Positions 20,331 through 29,639 are shown, counted from the stretch's first letter. The stretch is 64,000 bases of DNA from an uncultured Candidatus Peregrinibacteria bacterium (GCA_903825315.1 CAIKAD010000001.1:310001-374000), one strand, 5' to 3'. Program-made: numbers and translations. Notes: generated by a model not told the origin, from the sequence alone.

Positions 20331-22430
20331 ATGGACCTGAAGAACGTACGCAACATCGGAATAATCGCTCACATCGATGCCGGTAAGACGACCACGTCTG
20401 AGCGCATCCTCTTCTATAGCGGCCGCTCCCACAAGATCGGCGAGGTGCACGAGGGCGAGGCCACCATGGACTGGATGGAACAGGAGCGCGAGCGCGGCAT
20501 CACCATTACGTCCGCCGCCACGCAGTGCCATTGGAAGACGAAGGAACAGGATGGCAGCGAACTCGATACCATCATCAACCTCATTGATACTCCCGGCCAC
20601 GTGGACTTTACCGCCGAAGTGGAGCGTTCGCTGCGCGTTCTCGACGGAGGGGTTGTTGTCTTCGATGGTTCCCAGGGCGTGGAGCCCCAGAGCGAAACGG
20701 TGTGGCGTCAGGCCGACAAATATCACGTACCGCGCCTCGCTTTCATCAACAAGATGGACAAGATGGGCGGCAACTTCTATATGTCGCTGGACAGCATCTT
20801 CGACCGCCTCAGCAAGAACGCCGTTGCCATTCAGCTTCCCATTGGCGCAGAGGGGGATTTCGCCGGCATCATCGACCTCATCGATCAGAAGGCGTACACG
20901 TTCGAGGGCAAGAACGGGGAGATCATTAAGGAGATTCCCATCCCGGATGACTTGAAGAATCAGGTGCTGGAGTACCGTCTTACGCTCATGGAGAAGGTGG
21001 CGGAGAATTCCACGGACGACCTCATGGACAAGTTCCTGCAGAACAGCGCGCTCACGGATGACGAAATCCGCACGGGGCTGCGCATTGCCACGGTTAGCAA
21101 CAAACTCTATCCCGTACTCTGCGGCTCTTCGCTCCAGAACATGGGCGTGCAGCTCATGCTTGATGCCGTGGTGCACTATTTGCCCTCACCGCTCGATATC
21201 CCGCCCGTCAAAGGCATTAATGCCAAGACGGAGCAGGAGGAGGTGCGTCATTCCACCAATGACGAGCCCATGGCAGCTCTTGCCTTTAAGATCGCAACGG
21301 ATCCCTTTGTGGGCAAGCTTACCTTCATCCGCGTGTACTCGGGCGTCCTCAAGTCCGGGAGCTACGTGTACAACTCCCGCTCGGGCAACCGCGAACGCAT
21401 CGGGCGCCTCGTTCGCCTGCACGCCAACGCACGCCAGGAGATTGAGCAGATCGAAGCCGGGGACATCGGTGCAGTTATCGGGCTTAAGGACACGCGCACG
21501 GGCGATACGATCTGTGACGAGGCCAACGCTATCCGCCTCGAGTCCATCACTTTTGCCGAGCCGGTCATCATGCTCGCAGTGGAGCCCAAGACCAAAGCCG
21601 ACCAGGAGAAGATGGGCATCGCTCTGCAGAAGCTGGGCGAAGAGGATCCCACGCTTCGCATCCGCACCGATGAGGAGACCGGGCAGACGATTCTCCACGG
21701 CATGGGCGAGCTGCACCTGGATATCATCGTCGATCGTATGAGGCGCGAGTTTAAGGTGGAGACCAACGTGGGCAAACCGCAGGTGGCCTACCGCGAGACG
21801 ATCCAAAAGGAGGTGGAGCACGAGGAGAAGTACATCAAGCAGACGGGAGGACGTGGACAGTACGGGCACGTTATCTTCACAGTCCGTCCGCAGGAGCCGG
21901 GCAAGGGCTACACGTTCGTTAACAATATCGTGTCCGGTCGCATTCCCAAGGAATTTATTGCACCCTGCGACAAGGGCTTCCAGGAGGGAATGAGCCGCGG
22001 CGTGCTCGCGGGTTACCCGCTTGTGGATATCGAAGTGGACCTTACGGACGGTTCCTACCACGATGTGGACTCCAACGAATTCGCCTTCAAAATGGCTGCA
22101 TCCATCGGTCTTCAGGCGGCGGCACGCAAAGCGGATCCCGTCATCCTCGAGCCGGTCATGAAGGTAGAGGTGGTGACGCCCGAGGAGTACTTCGGCGACA
22201 TGATGGGAGACCTTAACTCCCGCCGGGGCACCATTCTGGGTACCGGGGAGCGTGGTACGGCTAAGGTGATTGACGCGCACGTCCCGCTTTCGGAAATGTT
22301 CGGCTATGCAACGGATATGCGTTCCATGACCCAGGGTCGTGCGAGCTACTCCATGGAGCCCAGCCACTATGCCAAGGTTCCCAAGAACAAGGCCGACGAG
22401 GTCATTGCGGAGCGCACGGGAGGAAAGTAA
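20331..22430 (+). CDS. fusA: Elongation factor G
   Basis: EF-G is the GTPase that drives ribosomal translocation. ATG 20331 gives 699 residues, the normal length. The G1 loop is [10 protein letters not shown] (Lys19), switch II is DTPGHVDF and the guanine-specificity motif is NKMDKMG. Domain II, III and IV motifs are present, including GGRGQYGHV and, near the C-terminus, [12 protein letters not shown] and the [17 protein letters not shown] block. A strong terminator follows. It is separated from rpsG by about 950 bases with a terminator and another gene, so the classical str operon is split here. Confidence 0.97.
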   Translation: MDLKNVRNIGIIAHIDAGKTTTSERILFYSGRSHKIGEVHEGEATMDWMEQERERGITITSAATQCHWKTKEQDGSELDTIINLIDTPGHVDFTAEVERSLRVLDGGVVVFDGSQGVEPQSETVWRQADKYHVPRLAFINKMDKMGGNFYMSLDSIFDRLSKNAVAIQLPIGAEGDFAGIIDLIDQKAYTFEGKNGEIIKEIPIPDDLKNQVLEYRLTLMEKVAENSTDDLMDKFLQNSALTDDEIRTGLRIATVSNKLYPVLCGSSLQNMGVQLMLDAVVHYLPSPLDIPPVKGINAKTEQEEVRHSTNDEPMAALAFKIATDPFVGKLTFIRVYSGVLKSGSYVYNSRSGNRERIGRLVRLHANARQEIEQIEAGDIGAVIGLKDTRTGDTICDEANAIRLESITFAEPVIMLAVEPKTKADQEKMGIALQKLGEEDPTLRIRTDEETGQTILHGMGELHLDIIVDRMRREFKVETNVGKPQVAYRETIQKEVEHEEKYIKQTGGRGQYGHVIFTVRPQEPGKGYTFVNNIVSGRIPKEFIAPCDKGFQEGMSRGVLAGYPLVDIEVDLTDGSYHDVDSNEFAFKMAASIGLQAAARKADPVILEPVMKVEVVTPEEYFGDMMGDLNSRRGTILGTGERGTAKVIDAHVPLSEMFGYATDMRSMTQGRASYSMEPSHYAKVPKNKADEVIAERTGGK

Positions 22431-22443
22431 ACGCGAAACGACA

Positions 22444-22491
22444 TTCCCTTATCCTGCTTTTCTCGGATGAGCAGGCTGAGGGAATTTTTTT
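22444..22491 (+). terminator. Intrinsic terminator after fusA
   Basis: TTCCCT-3-CCTGCT pairs with AGCAGG-3-AGGGAA and is followed by seven T residues. Confidence 0.93.
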
Positions 22492-22528
22492 ATTGAACAC
22501 AAAAAAAGTACATGAATTTCGTTTACCA

Positions 22529-23128
22529 TTAGCTCTCTTTCAAATTGAGTAGCTTCAAACCATCCCCGTACCTTTCGCGGAGTTTCTTCATGCACATGCG
22601 GTCAAGATGGAGAAGGTTACCGGCCATTTCCCGGAGTGTCTCCCGTGGCTTCTTCTTTGCCAGAAACAAATTCCCTACAAGGATGGGAAATTCCCGTTCC
22701 ATACACGTAAGACGCTGACCCATACTCTCATCCAATAATCCATAGCGCTCAGCTGCGCCGTAGAGTTCCGTGTTGAGGATGGTGGAAGGAAGCAGGCGCT
22801 CCGGGCGCATGAGGAGCGAAAAAAGGTAGCGAGTCCGTTCGTCGTTTTCCTCCTCTTCTTCGCTCAGCAGTTGCAGTTGCGCCTCCAGCCATAATGCTTT
22901 CCGGAGGACGACGCAGATGTGTTGCTGGGCGAGCGCAATTGCTTCCACTTCATATCCTTCGAATGCAGCAATGGTCATGTGCCGCATCCAGGGTTCTTGG
23001 ATATCCAGAAAGGAAGTGATGGAAACGAGGCTTTCTTGCACCTGGAGAAGTGCCTTTGCGCGAAGCCGGTCATGGAGGGAAAGGGTGATCACAGCGTATG
23101 TGACGAGGGAAACGCCATTTTTTATCAT
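22529..23128 (-). CDS. Helical protein of unknown function, divergent from a TrpR-like regulator
   Basis: The product is 199 residues from ATG 23128. It is predicted almost entirely helical and soluble, with an acidic loop (LLSEEEEENDERTRY) in the middle. No family recognised. It shares a 55-base promoter region with the TrpR-like gene, including a 10-base palindrome, so it may be controlled by that regulator. Confidence 0.65.
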   Translation of the reverse strand: MIKNGVSLVTYAVITLSLHDRLRAKALLQVQESLVSITSFLDIQEPWMRHMTIAAFEGYEVEAIALAQQHICVVLRKALWLEAQLQLLSEEEEENDERTRYLFSLLMRPERLLPSTILNTELYGAAERYGLLDESMGQRLTCMEREFPILVGNLFLAKKKPRETLREMAGNLLHLDRMCMKKLRERYGDGLKLLNLKES

Positions 23129-23143
23129 GGAATGTTGCTCTTC

Positions 23144-23172
23144 TTGTCACTACGTAGTAGAACAGTGATACT
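23144..23172 (+). promoter_or_regulatory. Promoter with palindromic operator in the spacer
   Basis: TTGTCA-N17-GATACT upstream of the TrpR-like gene. A perfect 10-base palindrome ACTACGTAGT (23149-23158) lies at the start of the spacer, between two divergent genes. This is a suitable place for a repressor and is reminiscent in size and symmetry of TrpR operators (CTAG-centred). Confidence 0.6.
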
Positions 23173-23183
23173 TTTATCAGTCC

Positions 23184-23630
23184 ATGGCCATCAAGCATCG
23201 TTTCACTGAAGATTCGTACAGGAAGGAACCCTGGTTCCGGGCGCTCGTACAGGCGTTCCTTACGTGTAAGACCGAAGAGGAAATGGGGGACCTTCTCCGG
23301 GACATCGGCACGCTGGGGGAGCTGCAAGACTGGTGCGAGCGGTTGGATGTGGCGCGCCTCCTCGTAACAGGCAAGAGCTACCGCCAGGTGGCCTCAGAAA
23401 TTGGTGTCAGTACGACCACAGTAACGCGTGTAGCACGGGCGATTGAGAACGGCACGGGAGGCTATCGTAAGCTTCTGCATGCCCATCGACACCATCGGAT
23501 GATGCATGCGGCGAAAACATCATCTGCACCATCCCCCAACGAAACTCCTGCGCGCAAGCAGGCGTCGGAACCTTCCGCAGAGGCTCCAAAGCCGGTTTCT
23601 GTCCTCCAGAAGTACCTTGGCCGCAAGTGA
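23184..23630 (+). CDS. TrpR/YerC-YecD-like transcriptional regulator
   Basis: The 148-residue DNA-binding protein belongs to the TrpR-like YerC/YecD family. The first 90 residues match the family: an all-helical part (WFRALVQAFLTCKTEEEMGDLL) and a helix-turn-helix at about residues 65-88 (SYRQVASEIGVSTTTVTRVA). The C-terminal 50 residues are a flexible Pro/Ser/Ala-rich extension ending VLQKYLGRK. The effector is unknown; tryptophan is not implied. It may repress itself and the divergent gene through the ACTACGTAGT palindrome. The downstream RibD-like gene begins within 41 bases of its stop. Confidence 0.85.
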   Translation: MAIKHRFTEDSYRKEPWFRALVQAFLTCKTEEEMGDLLRDIGTLGELQDWCERLDVARLLVTGKSYRQVASEIGVSTTTVTRVARAIENGTGGYRKLLHAHRHHRMMHAAKTSSAPSPNETPARKQASEPSAEAPKPVSVLQKYLGRK

Positions 23631-23670
23631 TGTTCCCAATGGCATAGAGATTCAGCGCCATGAGCACTGG

Positions 23671-24654
23671 ATGAGGGAGTGTCTGCGCCTTGCGGAGCAC
23701 GGAAGACGGGAAGTAGGAAACGGGGCTATGGTAGGGGCTAAACTCGTATTCAGGAACTCGGACATTGCCCGTGGATACCATCGAGGATTTGGGCAGATTC
23801 ATGCGGAACGGGATCTTCTGATGAACTATCAGGGGGATATTCCGTCGGAAGCTATCCTGTACGTAAATCTGGAGCCCTGCTGCCATCAGGGCAAGACGCC
23901 GCCCTGCACGGATATCATTCTCAAACGGGGGGTGCAGCGCGTGTGCTTCGGGATGCCGGATCCGGATGTACGGGTCGCCGGCCAGGGCATCGATCTACTC
24001 CGCCGGAACGGCGTGGAGGTCATTGGGCCTGTGGCAAGGGCTGCGTGCGAATACTTCAACAGGGGATTTGTCACGATGCGGTCAAAAGGGCGACCATGGG
24101 TTATCCTCAAGAGCGCACGGACGAGGGATGGTCAGATAGCGTATGCGGACGGGGCACCGCTGAAGATCACCAATGAAGAGCAGGATCGATGGTCGCATGA
24201 GCACCTGCGTTCAAAGGTGGATGCCATTCTTGTCGGCGTCCAAACGATCATCAATGATGATCCGCACCTTACGACGCGTCTTGTCAGTACGCCTCAACAG
24301 GAAGGGCTCGAACGATATCAGCCTTGGCGCATCATTTTCGATTCCTCCCTCAGAATCCCCCTGGCGTCTCGGGTACTCACCGATCCTCAAGCCTCAAAGA
24401 CGATCGTCGTCACTGCGCCGGAAGCGCCGTCCGGGAACAAGGTGGCGTTGAGGGGGAGGGGGGTACGGGTCTTTGAGGTGCCGCTCAAGGAGGGTTCCTT
24501 TGCATTTGGCAAGTTGTGGGAGGTTCTTTCCTCCCCAACAGCAGATTTCAAGGGTATGACAAGTCTCCTCGTCGAGGGGGGTGCAAAGACGTGGGACACG
24601 TTCCGCAAAGCGGGTGTGGTGGATGAGGAAGTTACACTGACCTCAACATTGTAG
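23671..24654 (+). CDS. ribD: RibD-like bifunctional deaminase/reductase, shortened C-terminus
   Basis: In riboflavin synthesis RibD deaminates and then reduces the pyrimidine intermediate. ATG 23671 gives 327 residues; homologous sequence (HEHW before MRECLRLA) may extend a few codons upstream, where only non-ATG starts exist. The deaminase zinc site is visible: His44 and Glu46 (HAERD), Cys70 and Cys79 (PCCHQGKTPPC). The reductase domain starts near RPWVILKSARTRDGQIA and has DAILVGVQTIINDDPHLTTR and LLVEGGAKTWDTFRKAGVVDE. It then stops about 40 residues earlier than typical RibD. No continuation is seen in the other frames, so this is a C-terminal truncation or a divergent end. No other rib genes are present. 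Confidence 0.8.
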   Translation: MRECLRLAEHGRREVGNGAMVGAKLVFRNSDIARGYHRGFGQIHAERDLLMNYQGDIPSEAILYVNLEPCCHQGKTPPCTDIILKRGVQRVCFGMPDPDVRVAGQGIDLLRRNGVEVIGPVARAACEYFNRGFVTMRSKGRPWVILKSARTRDGQIAYADGAPLKITNEEQDRWSHEHLRSKVDAILVGVQTIINDDPHLTTRLVSTPQQEGLERYQPWRIIFDSSLRIPLASRVLTDPQASKTIVVTAPEAPSGNKVALRGRGVRVFEVPLKEGSFAFGKLWEVLSSPTADFKGMTSLLVEGGAKTWDTFRKAGVVDEEVTLTSTL

Positions 24655-24748
24655 TCGTCCGAAAGACTTCTCGTAGACCGTCAACGCAAACAGTTTCCCT
24701 TCCCGAAAAGGGGTGAGGTACCATCCCGATCCTCAGCGCACGGAATGC

Positions 24749-24813
24749 TTGACCGCATCCTTGTGACACAATATCTTGTGTAGTTGTTCATCCTAAGAGC
24801 CTACAGATTGTGT
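24749..24813 (+). promoter_or_regulatory. nrdJ promoter with two NrdR-box-like sites
   Basis: The promoter is TTGACC-N17-TATCTT (24749-24777). A 16-base palindromic sequence at 24766-24781 (ACACAATATCTTGTGT) fits the known NrdR box consensus and covers the -10. A degenerate second half-conserved site ending TTGTGT lies at 24798-24813, 32 bases further on, the spacing known for paired NrdR boxes. Confidence 0.75.
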
Positions 24814-24832
24814 TTATCTTCTCCACCGTCCC

Positions 24833-27800
24833 ATGAACCCATCGTCCTCTTCCGCGTCGCGTTCCAGCAAGAAAGAGCAGGAAAAATCCGTTCGTCGCGA
24901 AGGGTCAATTCCCCAGGCAGGTGCCATGGAGGAAGAGCAGCTCACGGGGGTGTCTAAGAAGCGGAAGGGGCTTTCCATTACGCGTGTGTTCACGACGCCG
25001 GGCAATGACCCGCTCGAAGAGGTTCGCTACGAGCGCCGTACGAGCCGCATTGTTAACACGGACGGGTCCGTTGTCTTCGAAATGCAGGGCGCAGAGATTC
25101 CGGCGGAATGGAGTCAGGTGGCAACGGACATCATGGTCAGTAAGTACTTCCGCAAGGCCGGCGTGCCGCAGTACGACGAAAAGGGCAATGTGCTCATGGA
25201 CGCTAATGGCATTGTGGTAAAGGGGCCGGAGCGGAGTGTGAAACAGGTGGTGCGCCGCCTTGTGGGTTGCTGGCGGCAGTGGGGAGAGACGGAAGGGTAT
25301 TTTGAGACGGCGCAGGACGCGCAGGCTTTTGAAGACGAGCTCAGCTACATGCTCGTGCATCAGATGGCCGCGCCCAACTCTCCACAGTGGTTCAACACGG
25401 GGCTCCATACGGCGTACGGCATCACGGGGCCCGCCCAGGGCCACTACTACGCCGATCCCCATACGGGCGAGATCCGGAAGAGTGCGGACGCCTACACGCA
25501 CCCGCAGCCGCATGCGTGTTTTATCCAGTCGGTGAAGGACGATATGGTGAACGAGGGCGGTATCATGGATTTGTGGACCAGAGAGGCGCGGCTCTTCAAA
25601 TTCGGCTCCGGTACGGGGACCAACTTCTCGCAGCTTCGCGGCGCGGGTGAACCGCTTTCCGGTGGCGGTAAGAGCTCGGGGCTCATGAGTTTCCTGAAGA
25701 TCGGGGACCGTGCGGCGGGGGCCATCAAGAGCGGCGGCACCACCCGGCGCGCAGCCAAGATGGTCACGCTCGACCTCGACCATCCGGACATTGAGGAATT
25801 CATCAGCTGGAAGGTTAACGAGGAGAAGAAGGTGGCTGCGCTCGCCAAGTCCGGGTACGACACCGATTTTAACGGCGAGGCGTATCTCACCGTTTCCGGC
25901 CAGAACAGCAATAACTCTGTTCGAATCGCGCACGGGTTCTTTGAGGCCGTGGAAAAGGACGGTGACTGGAACCTGTACTGGCGCACAGAGCTGCGCAAGG
26001 CGCGCGAGGAGGGCAGGCCGCCCGCTCCCAGTAAAACACTCAAAGCGCGCACGCTGTGGGACGAGATCAGCTATGCGGCGTGGGCCTGTGCGGATCCCGG
26101 CGTGCAGTACGACACCACCATTAACGACTGGCACACGTGCCCCGCGGACGGTCGCATCAACGCGTCCAATCCCTGCAGCGAGTACATGTTCCTGGATGAC
26201 ACTGCCTGCAACTTGGCGTCGCTCAACGTCCTCAAGTTTTACGACCCTTCGTCGTCCGCCTCGGCGGATTCCTCAGGGCAAGCTCCCTCAGTTCAAGGCG
26301 GTTTGAATGTTGAAGCATTCAAGCATGCGGTTCGTCTCTGGACGATCGTCTTGGAGATTTCGGTCCTCATGGCGCAATTCCCCAGCCGGGAAATCGCACG
26401 TCTCAGTTACGAGTTCCGCACGCTCGGCCTTGGCTATGCCAACCTGGGCGCGTTGCTCATGCGTATGGGCATTCCCTACGATTCTGCCAAGGGCCGTTCC
26501 ATCGGCGCGGCACTCACGGCCATCATGACGGGCGAGTCCTACGCGCAGAGTGCGGAAATGGCAGGCGTGCTCGGGGCGTTTGCGGGTTTTGAGAGGAACA
26601 AGGAGAACATGCTGCGGGTTATCCGCAACCACCGCCGCGCGGCGTACGATGCGCCGCCCAAGGACTACGAGGGTCTGCAGGTCACACCGGTCGGGATCGA
26701 CATAGATGTGTGCCCTGCAGCGTTACTGGAGCCAGCCAGGGAGGCTTGGGACCGTGCGCTCCAGATGGGCGAGCGGTATGGCTACCGCAATGCGCAGGTC
26801 ACGGTGATAGCGCCCACAGGCACTATCGGCCTGCTCATGGATTGCGATACGACCGGCGTGGAGCCGGACTTTGCGCTCGTCAAATTCAAGAAGCTGGCGG
26901 GTGGCGGGTACATGAAGATTGCCAACCAGTCCGTGGCTCCCGCGCTTCGGGCGCTTGGCTATTCTGAGAGCGATGTGCAGGACATTATGCGGCACGTGAT
27001 GGGAACGCTTACGCTGGAGGGCGCGCCGCACGTCAACCGCAAATCGCTCCTGGCAAAAGGCTTTGCAGACCAGGATATTGCCAATATCGAAAAGACGCTG
27101 CCGCAGGTGTTCGATATCAGCTTTGCCTTTAACAAATGGACGCTGGGCGAGGAAGCGCTCCAGCGTGCGGGCTTCTCGGCCGAGGACATTGCCGATCCGT
27201 CACTCAACGTGCTGCGCAAGCTGGGGTTTACCCGGGAGCAGGTTGAGGAGGCCAATGCCGTCGTGTGCGGCAGTATGACGGTGGAGGGGGCGCCGCACCT
27301 CAGGCAGGAGCATCTTCCGGTCTTCGACTGCGCCAACAAGTGCGGCAAGACAGGCAAGCGCTTCATTTCGGCCGAGGGGCACATTCGCATGATGGCCGCC
27401 ACGCAGCCGTTCATCACCGGCGCGATCAGCAAGACCATTAACCTTCCGCATGAGGCCACCGTGGAAGACATCAAGAATGCGTACATGCTCGGATGGAAGC
27501 TGGGACTCAAAGCCAACGCGCTCTACCGGGACGGGTCCAAGCTTTCGCAGCCGCTCAGCAATGCGTCGGATAAGAAAGAAGACAATACGGTTGAGAAGGT
27601 TGTCGAAACAAAGATCATCGAGAAGCTCGTGATCAAAGAAGTCCCCCGCAGGCGCAAGCTTCCTGAGGAGCGGCAGGCCATTGCGCACAAGTTTTCCGTG
27701 GCAGGCCACGAAGGCTATATCCATGTGGGCATGTACGACGATGGCACGCCCGGCGAAATCTTCATCAAAATGGCCAAGGAAGGGTCCATGCTTTCCGGCG

Positions 27801-28324
27801 TCATGGATGGGCTGGCGTTGAGCCTCTCCATGAACCTGCAGTACGGTGTGCCGCTCGAAGTCCTCTGCGAAAAGCTCGTCAATACGCGCTTTGAGCCCAT
27901 GGGGATGACGGCTAACAAGGAGATTCCGATGGTCAAATCCATCATGGACTACCTGGGACGGTGGCTGGCGCTCAAGTTTCTCGCCAAGGACAAGGCTAAG
28001 AAGTTCCACAACAGCGAGCTCGTGGACCGTGCGTACGGTGAGGGCAGCATGAGCAAAAAGGCGTTTGCGATGCGGTTACCCGTCATTGACGAAGGGACCC
28101 CGCCGGCGCAGGTCCGTGATCTGGGTACCATCGTGGAAGAGAAGACGTCCAAGGAAATTGCGGAGGTGGTGTCCAAAGTGGAGGAGAGCGAGGGCAAGAC
28201 GGCGCACGCCAAGCTCCAGGGCTACACAGGCACCATGTGTTCCGGCTGCGGAAGCATGAGGATGAAGCGCAATGGTTCCTGCGAGGTCTGTCTGGATTGC
28301 GGGGCCACGAGCGGATGCAGTTGA
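24833..28324 (+). CDS. nrdJ: Adenosylcobalamin-dependent (class II) ribonucleotide reductase
   Basis: The enzyme makes deoxyribonucleotides from ribonucleotides with an adenosylcobalamin-generated thiyl radical and no oxygen requirement. The product is 1163 residues. After a Ser/Lys-rich N-terminal 45 residues the catalytic barrel follows: PHACFIQSV (first redox Cys region), GSGTGTNFSQLRG, the NPCSE active-site loop (Asn446, Cys448, Glu450) in NASNPCSEYMFLDDTACNLA, and the phosphate loop in APTGTIG. The C-terminus has NrdJ-specific domains and a zinc-ribbon-like end (CSGCGSMRM, CEVCLDCGATSGCS) that carries the thiol shuttle. Upstream NrdR-like boxes suggest repression when dNTPs are plentiful. 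No cobalamin genes are nearby, so the cofactor is presumably imported. Confidence 0.96.
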   Translation: MNPSSSSASRSSKKEQEKSVRREGSIPQAGAMEEEQLTGVSKKRKGLSITRVFTTPGNDPLEEVRYERRTSRIVNTDGSVVFEMQGAEIPAEWSQVATDIMVSKYFRKAGVPQYDEKGNVLMDANGIVVKGPERSVKQVVRRLVGCWRQWGETEGYFETAQDAQAFEDELSYMLVHQMAAPNSPQWFNTGLHTAYGITGPAQGHYYADPHTGEIRKSADAYTHPQPHACFIQSVKDDMVNEGGIMDLWTREARLFKFGSGTGTNFSQLRGAGEPLSGGGKSSGLMSFLKIGDRAAGAIKSGGTTRRAAKMVTLDLDHPDIEEFISWKVNEEKKVAALAKSGYDTDFNGEAYLTVSGQNSNNSVRIAHGFFEAVEKDGDWNLYWRTELRKAREEGRPPAPSKTLKARTLWDEISYAAWACADPGVQYDTTINDWHTCPADGRINASNPCSEYMFLDDTACNLASLNVLKFYDPSSSASADSSGQAPSVQGGLNVEAFKHAVRLWTIVLEISVLMAQFPSREIARLSYEFRTLGLGYANLGALLMRMGIPYDSAKGRSIGAALTAIMTGESYAQSAEMAGVLGAFAGFERNKENMLRVIRNHRRAAYDAPPKDYEGLQVTPVGIDIDVCPAALLEPAREAWDRALQMGERYGYRNAQVTVIAPTGTIGLLMDCDTTGVEPDFALVKFKKLAGGGYMKIANQSVAPALRALGYSESDVQDIMRHVMGTLTLEGAPHVNRKSLLAKGFADQDIANIEKTLPQVFDISFAFNKWTLGEEALQRAGFSAEDIADPSLNVLRKLGFTREQVEEANAVVCGSMTVEGAPHLRQEHLPVFDCANKCGKTGKRFISAEGHIRMMAATQPFITGAISKTINLPHEATVEDIKNAYMLGWKLGLKANALYRDGSKLSQPLSNASDKKEDNTVEKVVETKIIEKLVIKEVPRRRKLPEERQAIAHKFSVAGHEGYIHVGMYDDGTPGEIFIKMAKEGSMLSGVMDGLALSLSMNLQYGVPLEVLCEKLVNTRFEPMGMTANKEIPMVKSIMDYLGRWLALKFLAKDKAKKFHNSELVDRAYGEGSMSKKAFAMRLPVIDEGTPPAQVRDLGTIVEEKTSKEIAEVVSKVEESEGKTAHAKLQGYTGTMCSGCGSMRMKRNGSCEVCLDCGATSGCS

Positions 28325-28405
28325 GAATCAAGAATCAGGAATTATGAATCATGAAAGGCACCTCTGAATCCCTTCATAATTCAGTATTCTTGATTCATAA
28401 TTCTT
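28325..28405. repeat. AT-rich inverted repeat after nrdJ
   Basis: Words GAATCAAGAAT and GAATTATGAATC in the left arm appear inverted in the right arm (ATAATTC, ATTCTTGATTC). It fills the spacer between nrdJ and the next gene. A short similar piece (CCGAATTCTTGATTCCAGATTC) lies between atpD and atpC. Confidence 0.6.
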
Positions 28406-28407
28406 CC

Positions 28408-28845
28408 ATGTCAGATTCCTACATCGATCACATTCCCTCGCAGGAGCGCGAAAAGATACGGAAGAGAATGAGAAGCCCCGAGGCGTACGAACAATTGCGC
28501 GAGCGCGTCAAAGGCCCCGATGATCTGGAGCGTGAGATGGAGCGGAACGAGAAGATGGCGGAGATGCGGTTTGCCTTGGAGACCGAACCCCGGGCTCACG
28601 ATATGTTAAAAAAATCTGTAGAAAATGACATACGGGAAAAAGGTGCAGAAACGGTTCTGGAAACCATAAATATGAGCCCAGACCTCACGAAAGCGCTCGA
28701 GCAGGGGAAGTTCCGCCTCGCGGTATCTTCCCATCCCGTCACGCATGTTGATCAATTGATGGTCCTTCCCGAAGGAGCAGTTCAAGAGAAGCTGCCGGTG
28801 AAGCTGTCTTTTAGTGATACGTATTCTGCGCAACTTGCTGCGTGA
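28408..28845 (+). CDS. Hypothetical charged protein
   Basis: ATG 28408 gives 145 residues (MSDSYIDHIPSQEREKIRKR...). An upstream in-frame ATG lies inside the inverted repeat and is unlikely. The first half is highly charged and helical (DDLEREMERNEKMAEMRF); the second half may be beta-rich (FRLAVSSHPVTHVDQLMVLPE). No membrane segment, no recognised domain. Confidence 0.65.
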   Translation: MSDSYIDHIPSQEREKIRKRMRSPEAYEQLRERVKGPDDLEREMERNEKMAEMRFALETEPRAHDMLKKSVENDIREKGAETVLETINMSPDLTKALEQGKFRLAVSSHPVTHVDQLMVLPEGAVQEKLPVKLSFSDTYSAQLAA

Positions 28846-28949
28846 TTCAATGTTTGGATTGCAACAGTGCTCAGTGCAAGCAAGCGAAGAGGTAAATCTA
28901 CCGGTATCAGGAAGTACTCAGGCGTGGGAATCCAGGTCATCATGCCTAA

Positions 28950-29390
28950 TCATGGTCGGTCCAGCAGGAGGAGAAGGCAGGCAGCGCCGGCAGCGGACGG
29001 ATCGGTTTGTGCGTTCACACGACCGAGGAGTTTGTCATTATTGTCATAGCAGTCCGTGCCCTGCTGGATGGTGGCCATTTCCTTGCCGCGTGCATCCAGT
29101 ACGGAAACAGCTCCAGTTCCGGAAACAATCATCTCGCCAAGACGGGAGCCGCTTCCGCTTACGAGCTGCGAGCCGCTGAGAATACCGGCCATGGTGCCGG
29201 AGGCATCCAGAATCTCGTACTGGTCATCGAGCGGGTGCACTTCGCCAACCCGTACCCCGCGCGTGTCGTACACCGATGGAATCGGATTTCTTGGCGTGCA
29301 GAATGTGAGGAAGAGCAAACCGAAAAGCGCCACGATCCAGAAGGCAGGAAGGGCAGAAGAATGCCGTTGGCGTCGACGGGCGGTCGTCAT
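28950..29390 (-). CDS. Membrane-anchored protein with repeated beta motifs
   Basis: ATG 29390 gives 146 residues with one N-terminal membrane segment (AFWIVALFGLLFLTFCTP) after a basic stretch (TTARRRQRH), so the rest should be extracytoplasmic. The exported part shows at least four related short units: VYDTRGVRVGEV, ILDASGTMAGIL, VLDARGKEMATI and CYDNNDKLLGRV, each a D-x-x-G turn between hydrophobic strands. This looks like a small repeat beta sheet. The C-terminus (AAGAACLLLLLDRP) is unusually hydrophobic. Family unknown. Confidence 0.65.
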   Translation of the reverse strand: MTTARRRQRHSSALPAFWIVALFGLLFLTFCTPRNPIPSVYDTRGVRVGEVHPLDDQYEILDASGTMAGILSGSQLVSGSGSRLGEMIVSGTGAVSVLDARGKEMATIQQGTDCYDNNDKLLGRVNAQTDPSAAGAACLLLLLDRP

Positions 29391-29579
29391 AGGGGGAACG
29401 AAAAAGAGGGCTCGCTCCCAACCGTCGAAACGGCGTGGAACGAACAATCAGAGACGCTATCCCTCAGGTTGTATATACGCAATGTTGAATCGAAAAAAGC
29501 CCTGGACACTGAGGAGAAACTTGATCACATTTGTAGAACGGAAATTCGGAGTGACCTGTTGTTGGCTTCTGGCTGTGCA

Positions 29580-29608
29580 TTGAGGGATGAAGGAAATTGG
29601 AGTATACT
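29580..29608 (+). promoter_or_regulatory. Sigma-70-type promoter
   Basis: TTGAGG-N17-TATACT, 31 bases before the ATG at 29640. Confidence 0.65.
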
Positions 29609-29639
29609 ACTTGCGTACACACACATTCATTCCGTCATT

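Noticed and set aside
24640..24720. Frameshift that would restore the RibD C-terminus
   Set aside because: The other two frames give short sequences without the expected RibD end motifs.
24655..24832. Cobalamin riboswitch upstream of the B12-dependent reductase
   Set aside because: The spacer is too short and lacks a B12-box-like GCCACTG sequence; NrdR-like boxes explain the site better.
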